Of a stretch of 64,000 bases of DNA, positions 1 to 12,772 are shown piece by piece. This stretch comes from Torreya grandis. Lineage: Eukaryota > Streptophyta > Pinopsida > Cupressales > Taxaceae. The stretch lies in the NCBI GenBank assembly GCA_037957365.1, contig JARHVA010002424.1:248001-312000 (forward strand), read 5' to 3'. A program made the position numbers and the translations under genes. Position 1 is the first letter of the stretch. Each line of letters starts with the position of its first letter. Under the pieces are notes generated by a model. That model made no database searches. It was not told the origin of the DNA and saw only the letters and a program-made list of their open reading frames with translations.

Positions 1-2723
1 ATCATGGTATTGATAAATTGATGTCACTTCTAATAAGTTTGATACCTTAAGAATTATAGAATTAATTATGAACATGATTAGGGTTTACTCATCCCCTTTG
101 ACCATCTTTTATCATATTTTAATAGAACATAATCAAGGCCTATTCAACCACATCAATCCACATAGGGTTTCACATATAAACTCATCCAAGTGACTATTCA
201 TGATCTATGCACATCTTTGACATAGTTTCACTTACTCCTTATTCACTCTACTACATAAGGCATGCCCCTCTCACCCAATCTCATGTACTTGTTGCTCTAA
301 GTTTTATCAACATAATACACACAAGTCCCATGCCATATCATATACTTTTACGCATTGACCCCTGCCCACTCCACACTATACACTCATTTATGCACATTTC
401 ATAACTTGTATTCCCATGTGATGAATAATTCTTGCACTTTCTCACTAACTTATATACCTTTCACACCTATATTACAATTAACCTCATAGTTTCATGTCAT
501 ATTTCATAGACTCATACACCTAATAGTACCAAATTATAGCTTGTAGACCTACGTACCTCTCAGTCCTACACCAAATCTCACAGTTTTGTACAACTATCTA
601 ATTTATTCATTTTCATAGCACATCCACATATTGCCTCACCTTATCCATGTGCTTTAAGGGGTTCATCAACTATCATCTATCATAAAATATGAATTAACAT
701 AACCATCTTCTTGATAACTGGCAACAGTTTTAATTTCTCTTATATTCTAGATTCTAATTATGTGTATGTAACATACACATCTAACCTAAGGTCGATGCTC
801 CACATAGTCATAGCTTAGATAGTATGCTCCATTTTTCTACTCTATAAAACATTATTTATATCATATTGTACCAATTTTTCCATTCTTTGTTAATGAATAG
901 AAGCTGTATTTCCTACAATTAATACTTATGCTTAATTAAATGTGTTTATTTATTTATTTATGAATTAGATTAGCCCATTCACTCTATATAGCCAAAAATT
1001 GGTTATCATCCACATGCTTGGTCATGGGCCCCATGGTTTGGATCAATTGATACATTTATATGACACATCTCCTCGATACCTAATGATGTTGAATAATTTT
1101 TCTCAACACTATAGTGATATTAACTCCCCTACTAACTCATACAATCATAGATGACTGATCAAATGCCATGCAATATCTTCCCCTAGTCAAGCAAGAGGTA
1201 AGAATACCTTATAGTTAAAATCCTAATCTAAACTAATATGTCTAATCTTCATCATGAATAACAATGAAGTGAATAAAACCAAAATTGAACTATCAACAAC
1301 AAACTAAAAAAAAATACTATTTTCACCAAAAATGATATATAAGCATTTAACCCAAACTTTGAGTGAATAGATAACTAAAGGAGTGGAATTATCTTATAGT
1401 TTCTAATGGATCATCTAACCTTTAGTTTAACATCACTTAAAAGGATTTTGATGGCCCAATAATATATGACATAAATTTTATTGAAATTTATATTGATAAC
1501 TTTGATATCACAATCATGAGATGACATGATAAATTTTTTATTTGTAAAGTGTTAGTTTTCACCAAAAAAGCACCTTATTCATTATTTTCAATAAATTTAT
1601 TTAAAATTCATATAAATAAGCTTTGAATCATAAAATTAACCATTTTTGTGTCCAAATGTCCAAAACCTAAAGAATGATTGGTCACATGACAACCTTTGTA
1701 TAAAATAGTGATTGGTCAAAGAAAAATATCATAATACAATGCACATAATAATAAATGCAATAAAATTAAATGTCACCAAAAATAAATGTGAGAAAAAATA
1801 TGCTTTGGAGGTTTTGAAATCTTTACCTCTATTTAACAAGTGACTCAAAAAATTCTCAACCAATGCTTCTTCAAGCCTTCATGAGATGTACTTTCAATTT
1901 TCCCTTATAAATTATTTTTTGAGTAGTGGACAAAAAATGTGTGCATGTAAGAATTTTTTACCCAAATATTCACAATAATTGAAAATTATTTCACCTGTGT
2001 TCTTTTTTTGTGGGGCCCACTACTATACAGTAATATTAAAAATAAAATATCAAATATATTTTGTTGCACTATGACACTTATGTATCACACCATTCTTATT
2101 AATGCTTTAAAAAATGTTATTTTCTACTGTAAAAAATTGTACAATAACACACACCCTTCAAAACCCTTCTATAGATATTCAAATACATATAACATTATAA
2201 ATAGGGTTCAAATTTCATACAATCAGCAATCTCATATTCAACAAATTATGTTGAAATAATAATATGCCATATAAATTAGAATTAGTACTATACAAACCCT
2301 CTAAGTTGAGTTATGTGTTGTACAAGTTTGTACAAACAAAATACAAAGGCTTTAAATTTAATTTCAGGTGGAATAAATCTGAATTTTTCCATTTAAAATG
2401 AAGTTTTGGGACCATTAGACTAAAAATATTATAAGTTCATAATTATTTGGCCATATTTATGGCATAAGAAAATGAGTCATTATACTTTCGAGGCCATACA
2501 ATCTTAGAGTTGAGGATTTATTTAGATGTACAAATGAATTCAAGGGAATGAAAATGAAGTGTGTGGAATTTTCAAGCATAAAAAATTCAACAAGCATAAA
2601 AGAATAATGGTGGAAAATTAAAACTCAAAAAAAATATTTCTTACTCTTTCTCTCCTCCATGTAAAACTTCACATGGCTTGGCTTCACATTCACCTTCAAA
2701 TCCTTTTTTTTTTTTTCTCACAT
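1..2723. other. Anonymous AT-rich intergenic DNA
   Basis: I see no convincing gene here. The few open stretches (for example 207-404 and 2008-2259) are short, composed of AT-driven codons, have no recognisable motif and no clear coding context. The tract is probably highly decayed repeat DNA, but I could not assign it to a family. Confidence 0.5.
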
Positions 2724-2736
2724 GGATCTAATACCA
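2724..2736 (-). other. Primer-binding-site relic (initiator Met tRNA type)
   Basis: Read on the minus strand the 13 bases are TGGTATTAGATCC. They match the plant retrotransposon PBS TGGTATCAGAGCC at 11 of 13 positions. The site lies six bases from the TG...CA block at 2743-3040, on the side expected for a 5' LTR of a minus-strand element. Confidence 0.5.
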
Positions 2737-2742
2737 CTATTA

Positions 2743-3040
2743 TGATAAATGAATTTAATATAATAGAATACTACATTGTAAAAATTTAACCAAATATTAT
2801 TGAAATGTAAAATCTTTATTAATTTTTATAAAGGACAACAAGATTTAAATAAGCTTTCACAAAGGTGTTTTTCCTACAAGAAATAACCAACTAGTAACTA
2901 TCTTACAAGTTTAAACCTATTTAAATTAATAACCTACTAATGAAATTAATAATTAACCAACTAATAACAAAAGGGGTGTATGTGCCTTTATACCACACTA
3001 ATATAACAAATTAAATAACTTTGGATCATGTAACCCAACA
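2743..3040 (-). mobile_element. Short LTR (about 298 bp) of a minus-strand retroelement
   Basis: On the minus strand this block begins TGTTGGGTTACATG and ends in CA, followed after a six-base spacer by a PBS relic. That is the order expected of a 5' LTR. The length is small, as in TRIM-type or small copia LTRs. I found no partner LTR and no gag downstream (toward lower coordinates), so the rest of the element is lost or beyond recognition. The boundaries rest on TG/CA and PBS position only. Confidence 0.45.
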
Positions 3041-3884
3041 TCCATAAGATCTCAATTCAAGAAAACCTAGATGAAGGAACTATGATGACAATGCTTTTTA
3101 TGATTATCATTATATTGTGGGAAATTCAATGAATATATGTTTCAATCTAATACATAAGATAAATGATATTATAGATGACAACAATATCAATTTTTTCACT
3201 CCTACTGAATAATTGAAACTGTAACACAATAGAAATAAAAAAATTGATGATCTTTAGGGATAATTTTCTTAAACATTAAACATTGTAAACAAAGAACATT
3301 TTAGAATAAAATTATTCATAAAACATGCATACACCACTAGATACATATGGCATCCACTAGATATCATCATTGTTACACTTATTGATACTTCATCATAGTG
3401 GCCCATGGTCACATTTGATGATAGTAAAATAGCTAATGAAGATTCATATTTCCATGCACTCTTCATCTAAGCATATATCAATGACCAACCTATACACATT
3501 ATGATTGAAAATGGTTCAAGTGATAACACTTTTATGATGAAACTTATACATTCCCTTGGATTCACACATTAAGATTTACAAGACACATCAAAATAATTTA
3601 AGGGATTCTACAAACATAAACATACTACCTTGGGATGCATAGTATGACCTCTTTACATAGGATCAACCATATTATCCACACCATTTCTAGTTAAACAAAG
3701 TAATGGGGTATTCAACATATTTTTAGGATAATTTGGATGCAGACTTTATGCAGTCCCCTCCATAGTGTAGCAATGCCTAAATTTCATCCATTCTAATAAG
3801 ATAGTCAAAAAGTTCTAGGTGTACGGTATGAGTATCCCCTATAGTCAGTGATATCTCATCCTCCACCCCCACCACCACCATTAT
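3041..3884 (-). other. Decayed minus-strand reading frame, unidentified
   Basis: The minus strand has a 65-codon open stretch (3466-3269). Reading from the minisatellite at 3885-4195 through about 3600 gives another translation with only scattered stops. I do not recognise a domain. It may be a diverged gag or a low-complexity ORF of a retroelement. Nothing else is supported in this interval. Confidence 0.2.
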
Positions 3885-4195
3885 TGGTTTATACACATAT
3901 TTAAGTTTATTTTTCATATATGGTTTATATGCCTATATAGGATCATTATTCATAAATGATTTTTACATATATCTACGATAATTATTTAGAGATGGTTGAT
4001 ACACATGTCTAGGATCATTATTTAAAGATGATTGATATATGCATCCAAGATAATTATTTAAAAATGGTTTAAACACATACTCAAAATAATTATTCAAATA
4101 TTTTTGATACACCTATCCATGATCATTATTTTAGATATGTTTGATACACATTTATCAGGATCATCATATAGATTTGATTATTACACATATACATA
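3885..4195. repeat. 36-bp degenerate minisatellite, about 8.5 copies
   Basis: Units start at 3885, 3921, 3957, 3993, 4029, 4065, 4101, 4138 and 4175 (last one partial). The first six are exactly 36 bp and the next two are 37 bp. The plus-strand consensus resembles TGGTTGATACACAT followed by a GATCATTATTTA segment. Since 36 bp is 12 codons, the minus strand reads as a 12-residue repeat, roughly S-L-N-N-D-P-R-H-V-Y-Q-P, with few internal stops. This suggests a former repetitive protein segment rather than random satellite DNA. Confidence 0.75.
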
Positions 4196-6680
4196 ATCTA
4201 CCTATATAGCTATCTATTTAGAGTTAATCACATTAGAGGGTTAATCATAGAACATACAAGATTATATATCTTATATTACATAATAAATTAGAAATACATC
4301 CAGTTAAACATGTTCCACAATGAACATAGCTATCAATAAACCCTATGATTATATAGTGTACCCCATATAATCCTCAACTATATAGAGTTATTTGTCACAC
4401 TTAAAGTTCCATGAACAATAATCATAATAGATATGGTACTCCATATGACTCATTATCAAATCCTAACCCATCCACAGTTGTTACTTTTCATCCATGATAT
4501 AGGACTCCTTTACCATTAGATACATACACTTCCCATGACTCTCCCATGGATAGGATCATTAGTTATCTTATGAAATTTCAAATATTCTAAAAATACAAAA
4601 AAATCAAATAAATAGAAAATTAAAAAAACATTAATATATTAAAAAAGTATAAAATCAAGACCTAACCATGAAATTATTACCATATTTCACTATTTACATA
4701 TGTTATTTATTAGGTGTTTAGTAGATGTTACATTATTTACATACACACATGCATTTCATGGGATATGAGTATTATATAGGACATATAAGTTACACATGGA
4801 CATACAAATGTTGGTCTTCCCTCTACCTAGTGGCAATTTTGATACTGGGAATATCTTGTTCTAAATATTTCACTATTATAGGTTATATATATTTTTATGA
4901 TGTTTGTACCATGTTGCACTACCTATATTGTTTACACATGCCTTACTAGTTACTTGTATATTACACAATGATACATAGATATACCATTATACTATGATGT
5001 GACATTAATATATATGTATGGCATAGAAAATTCCCTTGTTATGTGTTATATTGATGTTTTTACTGTATTACATGATAGGATAGTTTATTCTTGACAAGTA
5101 TGTGTGGCCCTTAGCCTTGTCAAAGATGATATAATTAATGTCCCTTGTTTACAAAAAAAATATGTCCCCTTATTTATGGCCCTTGGCCTTGTTTTTTGAA
5201 ACATCTCTATGTCCCTTGAATTTTACCATGGTCCTCATATGAGACAATAACATTTGCACTTATTAATCTTGTTAACAATGTATGGTGACATGATCTATAT
5301 CATGCACTGTTACTACATAATATTATTTAAAGATCCTTATACTACATGATTCATTGATATATTTATATATACTTTACACTTACATTCCTTGCATTACATA
5401 TGTTAAATACATCCATTAATCAATATATACATTACTATGATGACATATTCTCCACATGATCAAATGATATTACATGATGTTGTCTTTATACATGGCATGA
5501 TGCAGTTAACTCTTTTTTTGAGATGATTGAATTACAAGATACATGCCTCATCTCAAAATGTGGGAATTACATTGATATTTTCATAGAAATATAAGGCCCC
5601 ATGAGCCTAAAATTAGAAGAGAGTATAGATTTTAGATATTTAAAATGATTAAGATATCAAATGGTTCATATGCATGACATGTATGGGCACATTGATATTT
5701 ATTACATGGGAATATTTCATGAAAAATCACTCAATTTATAGTCACTTGAGCATATATTCATACACACTTAGGTGCATATGGATGGGCATATGTACATATT
5801 TATGGGAATAGGAATTATAGGTTTCTATATACACATACATTTGAGATACATGTTATCAAATTTAGTATGTAAATGTATAATATTCTATATCATTTGGAAT
5901 ATATTCAAAGGGAATGATATTGGTTCATACACATACACAACAACACATTTTACATTTTAATGTCAAAAGGTTGTTATTTCACTTGAAACTTATTAGATCT
6001 ACATTCATTATTGGGGATGAACATTTTTTATTTCTTTTTAATCGTGCATTTTATTCCACATTGAGTGACAATATACAATAAAACTTGTGTTCATGATGGG
6101 AGTGTGAACATTATTTATTTCCTTTCAATCATTATTTTTTTTACATGGAGAAAACTTGAGTGAAATTTAGTGAAACATTACAATTTAATCTATAATCCAT
6201 ATATAGTGGTTGATTCTCTTTATTTGAGAGAATTTGGCTTGATGGTTATCTCACTTACTTACATATGTACTTTACTTAGTACACTACATACTTTTTCCAA
6301 CATTCATGAGGTTTTGGATACACATCTCCCCAACCCAATATCCTACATAGTTACACAAGTTTGGTGCACACACACCCCAACTCTCCATGTACTTCAATAA
6401 TAGAGTATAATTTTATCCAATGCTTCAACAAGGGAGCATCATCTCCATTAGGTTACAAGGATAACATGGTTTTCATCAAAACAAAGGGGTAATCTAACCC
6501 TTGTTTTTTCAAAATTCTGGTTTTAGATTAAAATAATCATTATATGGACATTGACTACACATGATTTCATGGTCTTACTATTGAGTGACCTACATAATTA
6601 GAGTTTCATACCAAAGGCAAATTATTTTATACACACTTAGGTACATTTTATCATTTACTCTATTAATTCCATTAATATAA
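4196..6680. other. Anonymous AT-rich DNA, possible decayed LTR element
   Basis: No gene is recognisable. The phrase TGGCCCTT(A/G)GCCTTG occurs twice (about 5104 and 5176), suggesting a small local duplication. Short open stretches at 4725-4949, 5772-5960 and 6170-6400 have no identifiable motif. A purine-rich tract ends the interval (next entry). Confidence 0.3.
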
Positions 6681-6692
6681 TAAAATGGGGGC
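6681..6692 (+). other. Possible polypurine tract
   Basis: TAAAATGGGGGC followed by ATTTTTAG resembles the polypurine tract immediately upstream of a gypsy 3' LTR. No matching LTR pair or pol segment was found nearby, so this is a weak call based on composition alone. Confidence 0.25.
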
Positions 6693-9600
6693 ATTTTTAG
6701 ATACTATAAGTTGGTCTTTAATACTTAACAATGATAAGTTTGAAACACATTTACCACACATGACTTGATTACTCAAACAAGGTCCTAATATACCATTCTC
6801 TCACACATGAATTATATCTTATGAGTCAAACATTTTTATGATGTTTCACACCTAAATGAATCTCATCATCTATTTAAAACCTATTAAATGTCATGAATAG
6901 ACATCTCTATACTCTTAGTTCAATCTACCTATACATAGGTCAGTTCCCCCAAACTTGGTCAGTACCATCATTTCATACTGACCAATCTACTAAAAAATGA
7001 CCTGATCCTAAAATGACTATTTTATAAAATAAAAACCATCATTATGTTCATCCCATTAGCCTATTGTGTTGATGGCATGACAAATTATTCAATTGGATCC
7101 ATATATAATCAAACCAAGGTCTCATTCAAAAGGTAATTTGCACTTATCGATTATACATTTATACACTATTACACATTAATAAAATATTCCCTATTTTTAT
7201 GAAATAAAAAAACCTATAACTAGTAATAATCACAAGCTAATCCTAAATAACTATTAATTCAAATCAAAGTAAGCATTTTCAAATACAAAATCCAATCATT
7301 AACTATATACATATAGTGAAGGATCAGAACTACATGTGTCTTGATTTCCTTCCTTAGAGAATCACATACATAAGAAATAATTAATCATTATATAGGGGTT
7401 ATTCAGGTTAGTTTATCCCATTACACTTTCCCTAATTTTTTAAGGTTTCTATCCTTCAAAATCACACCTAAGGTTTCAAGGAAAATAAGGCTAATTTTTG
7501 GAGTTAAGAACATCATCAATGTTTAGGATTAAAAACACATATCAAGTAGAGAAAGGTGTAGGTTACTTTATGTTCATTTTTCCATACTTTCACATAGGTA
7601 AATATCGACTAATAATGGATTGGTATAACTGACCCAACATAGATATATAATTAGTTATATAAAAAATGAATCACATGCCTGATTTATCCCAATTTACACT
7701 TCTAATATGCAGTCATAATTAGGCAGTCAATTAGAAAAGATGAGTATATTGATCTCTTTTGTAATTTATATATTTATATTATGCCATTAGGTAAATAATA
7801 AAAATTAATATCAATTTTTTACATTCAGATGTATGTTAGAATGGTGTATCTTAATATCTGAATTACATTTTAAAGTTCTATCTTAATTAAATTAATCTTA
7901 CTCATTAATCAAAATTAGGTAAAAATAAATAAGTGTTAGATGAATAATGGTCCTATACTTATTTTGTGTTTATAAAAAACTCTTTGGGTAATTTTTCATG
8001 AAAAAACATGTGAAATGTATGAGCTAACCCATAATAATGATTTGAATTTGAAATGTGACCATTGTTTGGCATGGGACAAAACCATCAAACTCAGAGGCTA
8101 CACATCAGACATAATGTTTTAAATTTAGTTTTATTTTCAAGGAGATAATAATATTAATATGATGGTCTAGATATGTCTAAATATGATAATTATTTGTTTT
8201 GGCATAGACTATGAGAAATCATGTAGGTGAATGATAGTAACTTAGGAGGGTGAGACACTAGATTCTATGTGGATGGGAATTAATGGAGAATGATAGTCAT
8301 GTATGTATACAAAATTAATTTAGGATTAAGGTAAGTTAAAATTGACATTTATAGGTATTAAATACCATATTTTTGTGTCTACATATTGATCCATGCATAT
8401 TTGATGTTGTTGATTACTACATTGTGAGTGAGTGATGTGTGTTATCTTGAATGTTTCTATGAGTGTATTGATTGTGTTTTTTCATGTGTATTATTTGTGT
8501 CAAGGATATTTTAGACCACATCATGGCCATTTTTATGTTTATGTTGGGTCAAATTTAATTTACATTCATGTCATGACTTTAGTGATTTTATGCTTCATGA
8601 TCATGATCGTGTGTATATATATATGTGTATACATGTATATTTCTTGTTTATATTTGTGTTTTGATTGTTTTCAGTCATTTTTATATTGTGAGTATGTTGT
8701 CACCAAAATTATATTTTTCAAAAATTCTATTTTTCAAGTCAAATTTAAAATTTCAAATTGCCTAATCGGATCATGTTGATGTTTTGGTCAAGAAAAAATA
8801 GTCTAGAGGTCAAATATAGTCTCTAAGTCCCATACAAGATTTTAATCTTCTTCATTGGATTCACAAAGTGGTATATGAATTTTAAAAAGCCAAATAATTC
8901 TTTACTTATTTTAGTATAATTTTGAATATTTCTAATTGAGCTAGTAAAGTCTAGGTTGGTTTACAAAGGCATTGAAGTGATTTTCAATCTCCTCCACAGT
9001 TTTGGTAAAACCCGTATTCTACATTTTAATTATTTCAAATCATAAAATAATTTCTAATAATTTTAATTTGTATTAAAATTTTCAAGTCAACTTATGACTT
9101 ATGACCTTGTGATGGTTTCAAAAAAATCCAAAAAAGTTATGATATAATTATTCAAAGCTTGCCCACACCATTTTGCATAAATAAGACTTTAAGGCATTGT
9201 TTGTTAAGTTCAAAATAGTTTGAAATCCCCATCAACAATATTATATGGATAAATCAAAGTCAAAAATTATTATTTATCTCATTATCTTCTGCATGAATCC
9301 TTCTAAAATGTTTGAATAATCATTATCATTGTTTTTAAACTATTTTGATGGTTGCGATCATTTTGATGTAGTTTTAAAAAAATAGTAAATAGTTTTCAAA
9401 TTGTGAAATCAAGTTGAAATGGAATTTTGATCTCATAATGATATAATTCAAAAAAAATAGGTCCATTTGGCATAAAATTTGATTTCAACACATTTTTTTG
9501 AAATGTGAAGCCATCTTTAAAAATACCATTAAGGTAGATAATGGATTTGCATAGGTTTCAAACTCATTTTGCCTGTAACTTTTGAAAGTACATTTTGTAT

Positions 9601-10891
9601 TTAATATACATATAAAAACCTACCATCTCCATTAAATAATTATTAATCAATTTCAATGGCCTTAAACTCATCCTATGATATAATTCCAATTGGATGGATC
9701 ACTATCTCATGTTATTACATAATACTAAATAATTTTATCAAAGCTCAGTCATAGTAACTCATAGTTCAAGCAGCCATTGCATGCATTTGATGTGTTTTCA
9801 AAACCTCTCCATAGATTGAAATATTATAATGGATTGAACCTTAAGTTCATGAATTGTTCTCTTTATACATAACTTGTTGATTTTAAAAGACTAAATTATG
9901 TTCTACTCATGCTCCCTATTGAAAGGCATTTTCAACAACATTCCTTTCCCAAGATCATTTCACATTTGTGGATAACTAAAATGTATTTTTAATTGTAAAT
10001 GATGATACCAAAACCTGAAATAGCTCATAATAGACTTCATTAAAGTATAAACCTCAGTAAAAAATATATTTTAACTCTATTTTACATGATAGGTTCTTTC
10101 ATCATGTTTTGCATGTAGGCTTGCATATCTCATAATGGTAACTAAAAAAAACATCACTTAAACATTTTAGCTAGTAATACATTATTATTGATGAGGCACA
10201 TTAAATAATAATGAAAATTCACTTCTAAAAAAAACCATGAGGATTTACCACACCAACTACAAGATTCTTATAAAAAGAAGTCCACTTCAAAACTATCTAT
10301 ATGAACATTGGTCATTTCTAAATTTTTTACTTCCAAAATATTTTAGTTCTACTAAAAAAATTTATGAGTGGTTCCAAATACCCAATGAAAATGATTAATA
10401 ACAAGTGGTTAAACAAATTCACAAGGTTACTCAACCATTTATTTTATGGATAACTAAGATAGATATTTAAAATATATTGTCTCCTAAAAAGGAAATGATA
10501 TTTAAAGTAGGGATGTTATGAATCCCAAAATAATTTTATCAAGATATTCTTCAAAAGGACTTGAAGATTGTAAATATTTTAAGAGATTGTATGCACCTTT
10601 TGATAAACTATTGTAACAAACCTTGTCTTTTCCAAGGTGTTGATAAAAATGCTTCTTCTAGATAAGTTACTTCCAAACTTGAAGGAACATGATTCTAGGG
10701 TTCTCATTTTTTCATAGATGACTAGATCCTAAAAATTTGGAGGCTTTTTTTATTTTTCTATGGATACTAGTATTTATAAATTGATGGAAATATAAATGGA
10801 TATGGCCATGATGCTTCAATATAATATTTCAATGAAGAAAGCAGTGAAAAGTTTATATTCTTGCTTTTTACTAGTGTAAGAAGTTTGGGCA
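6693..10891. other. Anonymous AT-rich DNA
   Basis: I see no gene, RNA or intact repeat. The 115-codon open frame at 8432-8779 is a TG/AT-rich low-complexity translation rich in Cys, Val, Ile and Tyr with no homology that I recognise. A short TA/TG dinucleotide tract lies near 8615-8640. This sequence is the target into which the copia element at 10,897 inserted. Confidence 0.45.
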
Positions 10892-10896
10892 TTAAC
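10892..10896. other. Target-site duplication, left copy (TTAAC)
   Basis: TTAAC directly precedes the TG of the copia 5' LTR and recurs directly after the CA of the 3' LTR at 16,748-16,752. It is a 5-bp duplication, the usual size for Ty1/copia integration. Confidence 0.85.
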
Positions 10897-11634
10897 TGTT
10901 GAATATTGTAATATGTGACCTCATCTAGTCAATCACAATGTTCCACCTTAGGAACAACTCTACCATAATAGTCATATACTTCCAAACACATTAATTTGAC
11001 AAAATATAATTTTTCTTGAGTTTGCCCAAACTCTGATTGGACCAAACAGTAGTTGATGACAAGCACATGAGGATAAAATAAGTCTTTGAAGTCCCCTTAC
11101 AACATGATTAGAATGAAAAATAGTTGTGACAATAGCATAAGGCAAAATTAGAGCATGTTAAATAGATAGAATAGCAGTAGCAAACATATGTATGAAGAAT
11201 GTTTTTTGAGTTGTGAGCAAATAATAATAAAGGAGAAGAACAATGGTAGAAACTAGTAGAAGAAAGAGGTAGATTATAAAAAAAGAAGATTTTTTTGGAG
11301 TGACAATAGTCATAGTACTAAGTATTCAAGGAAAGATAAAACTATATAAAATAAGCAAGAATAAATAGGTTTTGAGATTTTTTAAGCAAGTGAATTTGTA
11401 ATAGTTGTATCTATAGTTTATCTTATTTGAAATTAGTTTGTAATAATTTTAAAATAAAATTAATATTTTTTTTGAATGTGTTTCAACATATCTCTACCTC
11501 ACCTATTTAATAAAATTTTGTACCTATTATTCTAAGTTCATGTTTTCTATTATTTTATAATTCTAAGAATTAAGGTAAATTTGTGCTTTTGTTTTTAGCA
11601 TTGTAGTGTCATGTTCTTGCTCCCACTTCCAAAA
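10897..11634 (+). mobile_element. 5' LTR of the copia element
   Basis: It starts TGTTGAATATTGTAAT and aligns along its length with 16,038-16,747. The end is placed by alignment to CCCACTTCTGACA in the 3' LTR; here the terminal CA has mutated. It is 738 bp against 710 bp for the 3' copy, the difference being small indels. Confidence 0.88.
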
Positions 11635-11648
11635 AATTGTATTAAATC

Positions 11649-11661
11649 CATTATCATAGCC
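11649..11661 (+). other. Primer-binding-site relic (initiator Met tRNA)
   Basis: CATTATCATAGCC corresponds to TGGTATCAGAGCC with 9 of 13 matches and is followed by CTTGGTTC, as in many plant copia leaders. It lies about 14 bases after the inferred end of the 5' LTR, so the spacer has grown or the LTR end is misplaced by a few bases. Confidence 0.5.
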
Positions 11662-11894
11662 CTTGGTTCTTTACATTATATTATATATGGAATTTATTAG
11701 TAGTTCATGGTATTAACATCCTTATTTTGATGATATTAACTATGACATTTGGTGTATTAAGATTAAGACATTATTTTTCTCACATAAACTATGGGAGCTT
11801 GTATAAGTTGGTTAGACAAAAAATTTAGACCTATCATCATTCAATGCCCTCACTTAGGGACAAAATAATTTATTGAATAATAATATAAAGAAGG

Positions 11895-12300
11895 ATGCCA
11901 AGGCCTTGAGCTACATACAAATGGCATTGGTATATTCGGTCTTTCCTAGGATAGTAGTAGCTATCCATTCCAATAAAGCTTGGGAAATTATATAAAATGC
12001 TTATCAAGCTATTGATAATGTGAAGATTTTCAAGATGTATCTATTGAAAATAGATTTTGAAAACTTTTTTATGAGAGATAATGAGTCAATCAATGACTTA
12101 TCCATAAGGAAAATGAGCATAGTCAATCATATTAATGAAAATATAGATACATTTGAAGAATATAGGATCATTGAGAAGGTGTTAAGGATCCTTCCCATCA
12201 TATTTTAACCTAATGTGTTCAAAATATATGAGTCTAAGGAATTGAGACAAATTTCAATAGATGATTTGATGGGTTCTTTGAAAACCGATAAACAAATGTT
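11895..12300 (+). pseudogene. Copia gag remnant (UBN2/gag-polypeptide type)
   Basis: The conceptual translation contains DAKALSYIQMAL, then KAWEII, then, in the open frame 12,020-12,208, a stretch with RDNESINDLSIR, SIVNHI and KVLRILP. These are the landmarks of the copia gag domain (KDAKAL, AWEIL, ESI.DF..R, IV.....G, KVLRSLP). In life it forms the virus-like particle. Stops occur after NAY-type positions and after KVLRILPIIF, so the protein is broken. Confidence 0.85.
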
Positions 12301-12518
12301 GAATAGATCAACCACCCTTCCCATGAACAAGATTTCAATAAAAATGTGACTATGAGAGGCATAAGGAGAGGATAAAACAATAAATGAAGAGGACGAACTT
12401 GTATTATTCAATAAGGTGTAAATCATACCCATCATGAGTCCATGCAAGGGGAAGAGTAAGGAGTATCAACTCTTCTAGAGGAGGATCTACACAAATGTAT
12501 GATAAATATAATGTAAAA

Positions 12519-12560
12519 TGATATTATTGGAATAAGTATGGAAATTATTCTAGTGTGTGT
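12519..12560 (+). pseudogene. Gag zinc knuckle, cysteines lost
   Basis: The 14 codons from TGA to TGT have CX2CX4HX4C spacing: the first Cys codon is TGA, the second is TGG (Trp), the His is AAT (Asn) and only the last Cys (TGT) survives. The intervening NKYG and YSSV residues are typical of copia CCHC knuckles. Nucleic-acid binding would be abolished. Confidence 0.75.
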
Positions 12561-12685
12561 AGAAAGAAATATTATGATATGAATAGGAAAAAATTAAATT
12601 TATCTAAGTTTGAACTTGATAGGAATGAGAAAAGTGGAAGTTTATTTATAACATGCAATATAGCTAGCAAAGTAGTAGAGAGATA

Positions 12686-12772
12686 TGGTACTTGGATAGT
12701 TGTAGTAACCACATGAGTGGTAAAAAATAAATATTATATATCATAGATGAGTCAAAAAAATCATATCTAAAG
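12686..12772 (+). pseudogene. Copia aspartic protease active-site remnant
   Basis: The frame from 12,686 reads WYLDS-CSNHMSG, equivalent to the family motif WxLDSGCSxHM(S/T)G. Asp and Ser of the catalytic D-S/T-G triad remain, but the Gly codon is missing. The protease normally cleaves the Gag-Pol polyprotein. The motif follows the zinc knuckle in the normal copia order. Confidence 0.85.

Noticed and set aside
207..404. Short open frame near the left edge
   Set aside because: 65 codons with an AT/CA-rich composition; consistent with chance in stop-poor CA-rich sequence.
3885..4195. CRISPR-like array
   Set aside because: Units are contiguous without spacers and degenerate, and the context is a plant nuclear genome.
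8432..8779. 115-codon open frame, one of the longest in the left third
   Set aside because: It is a low-complexity TG/AT translation rich in Cys, Val, Ile and Tyr, with no motif, no homology that I recognise and no coding context.
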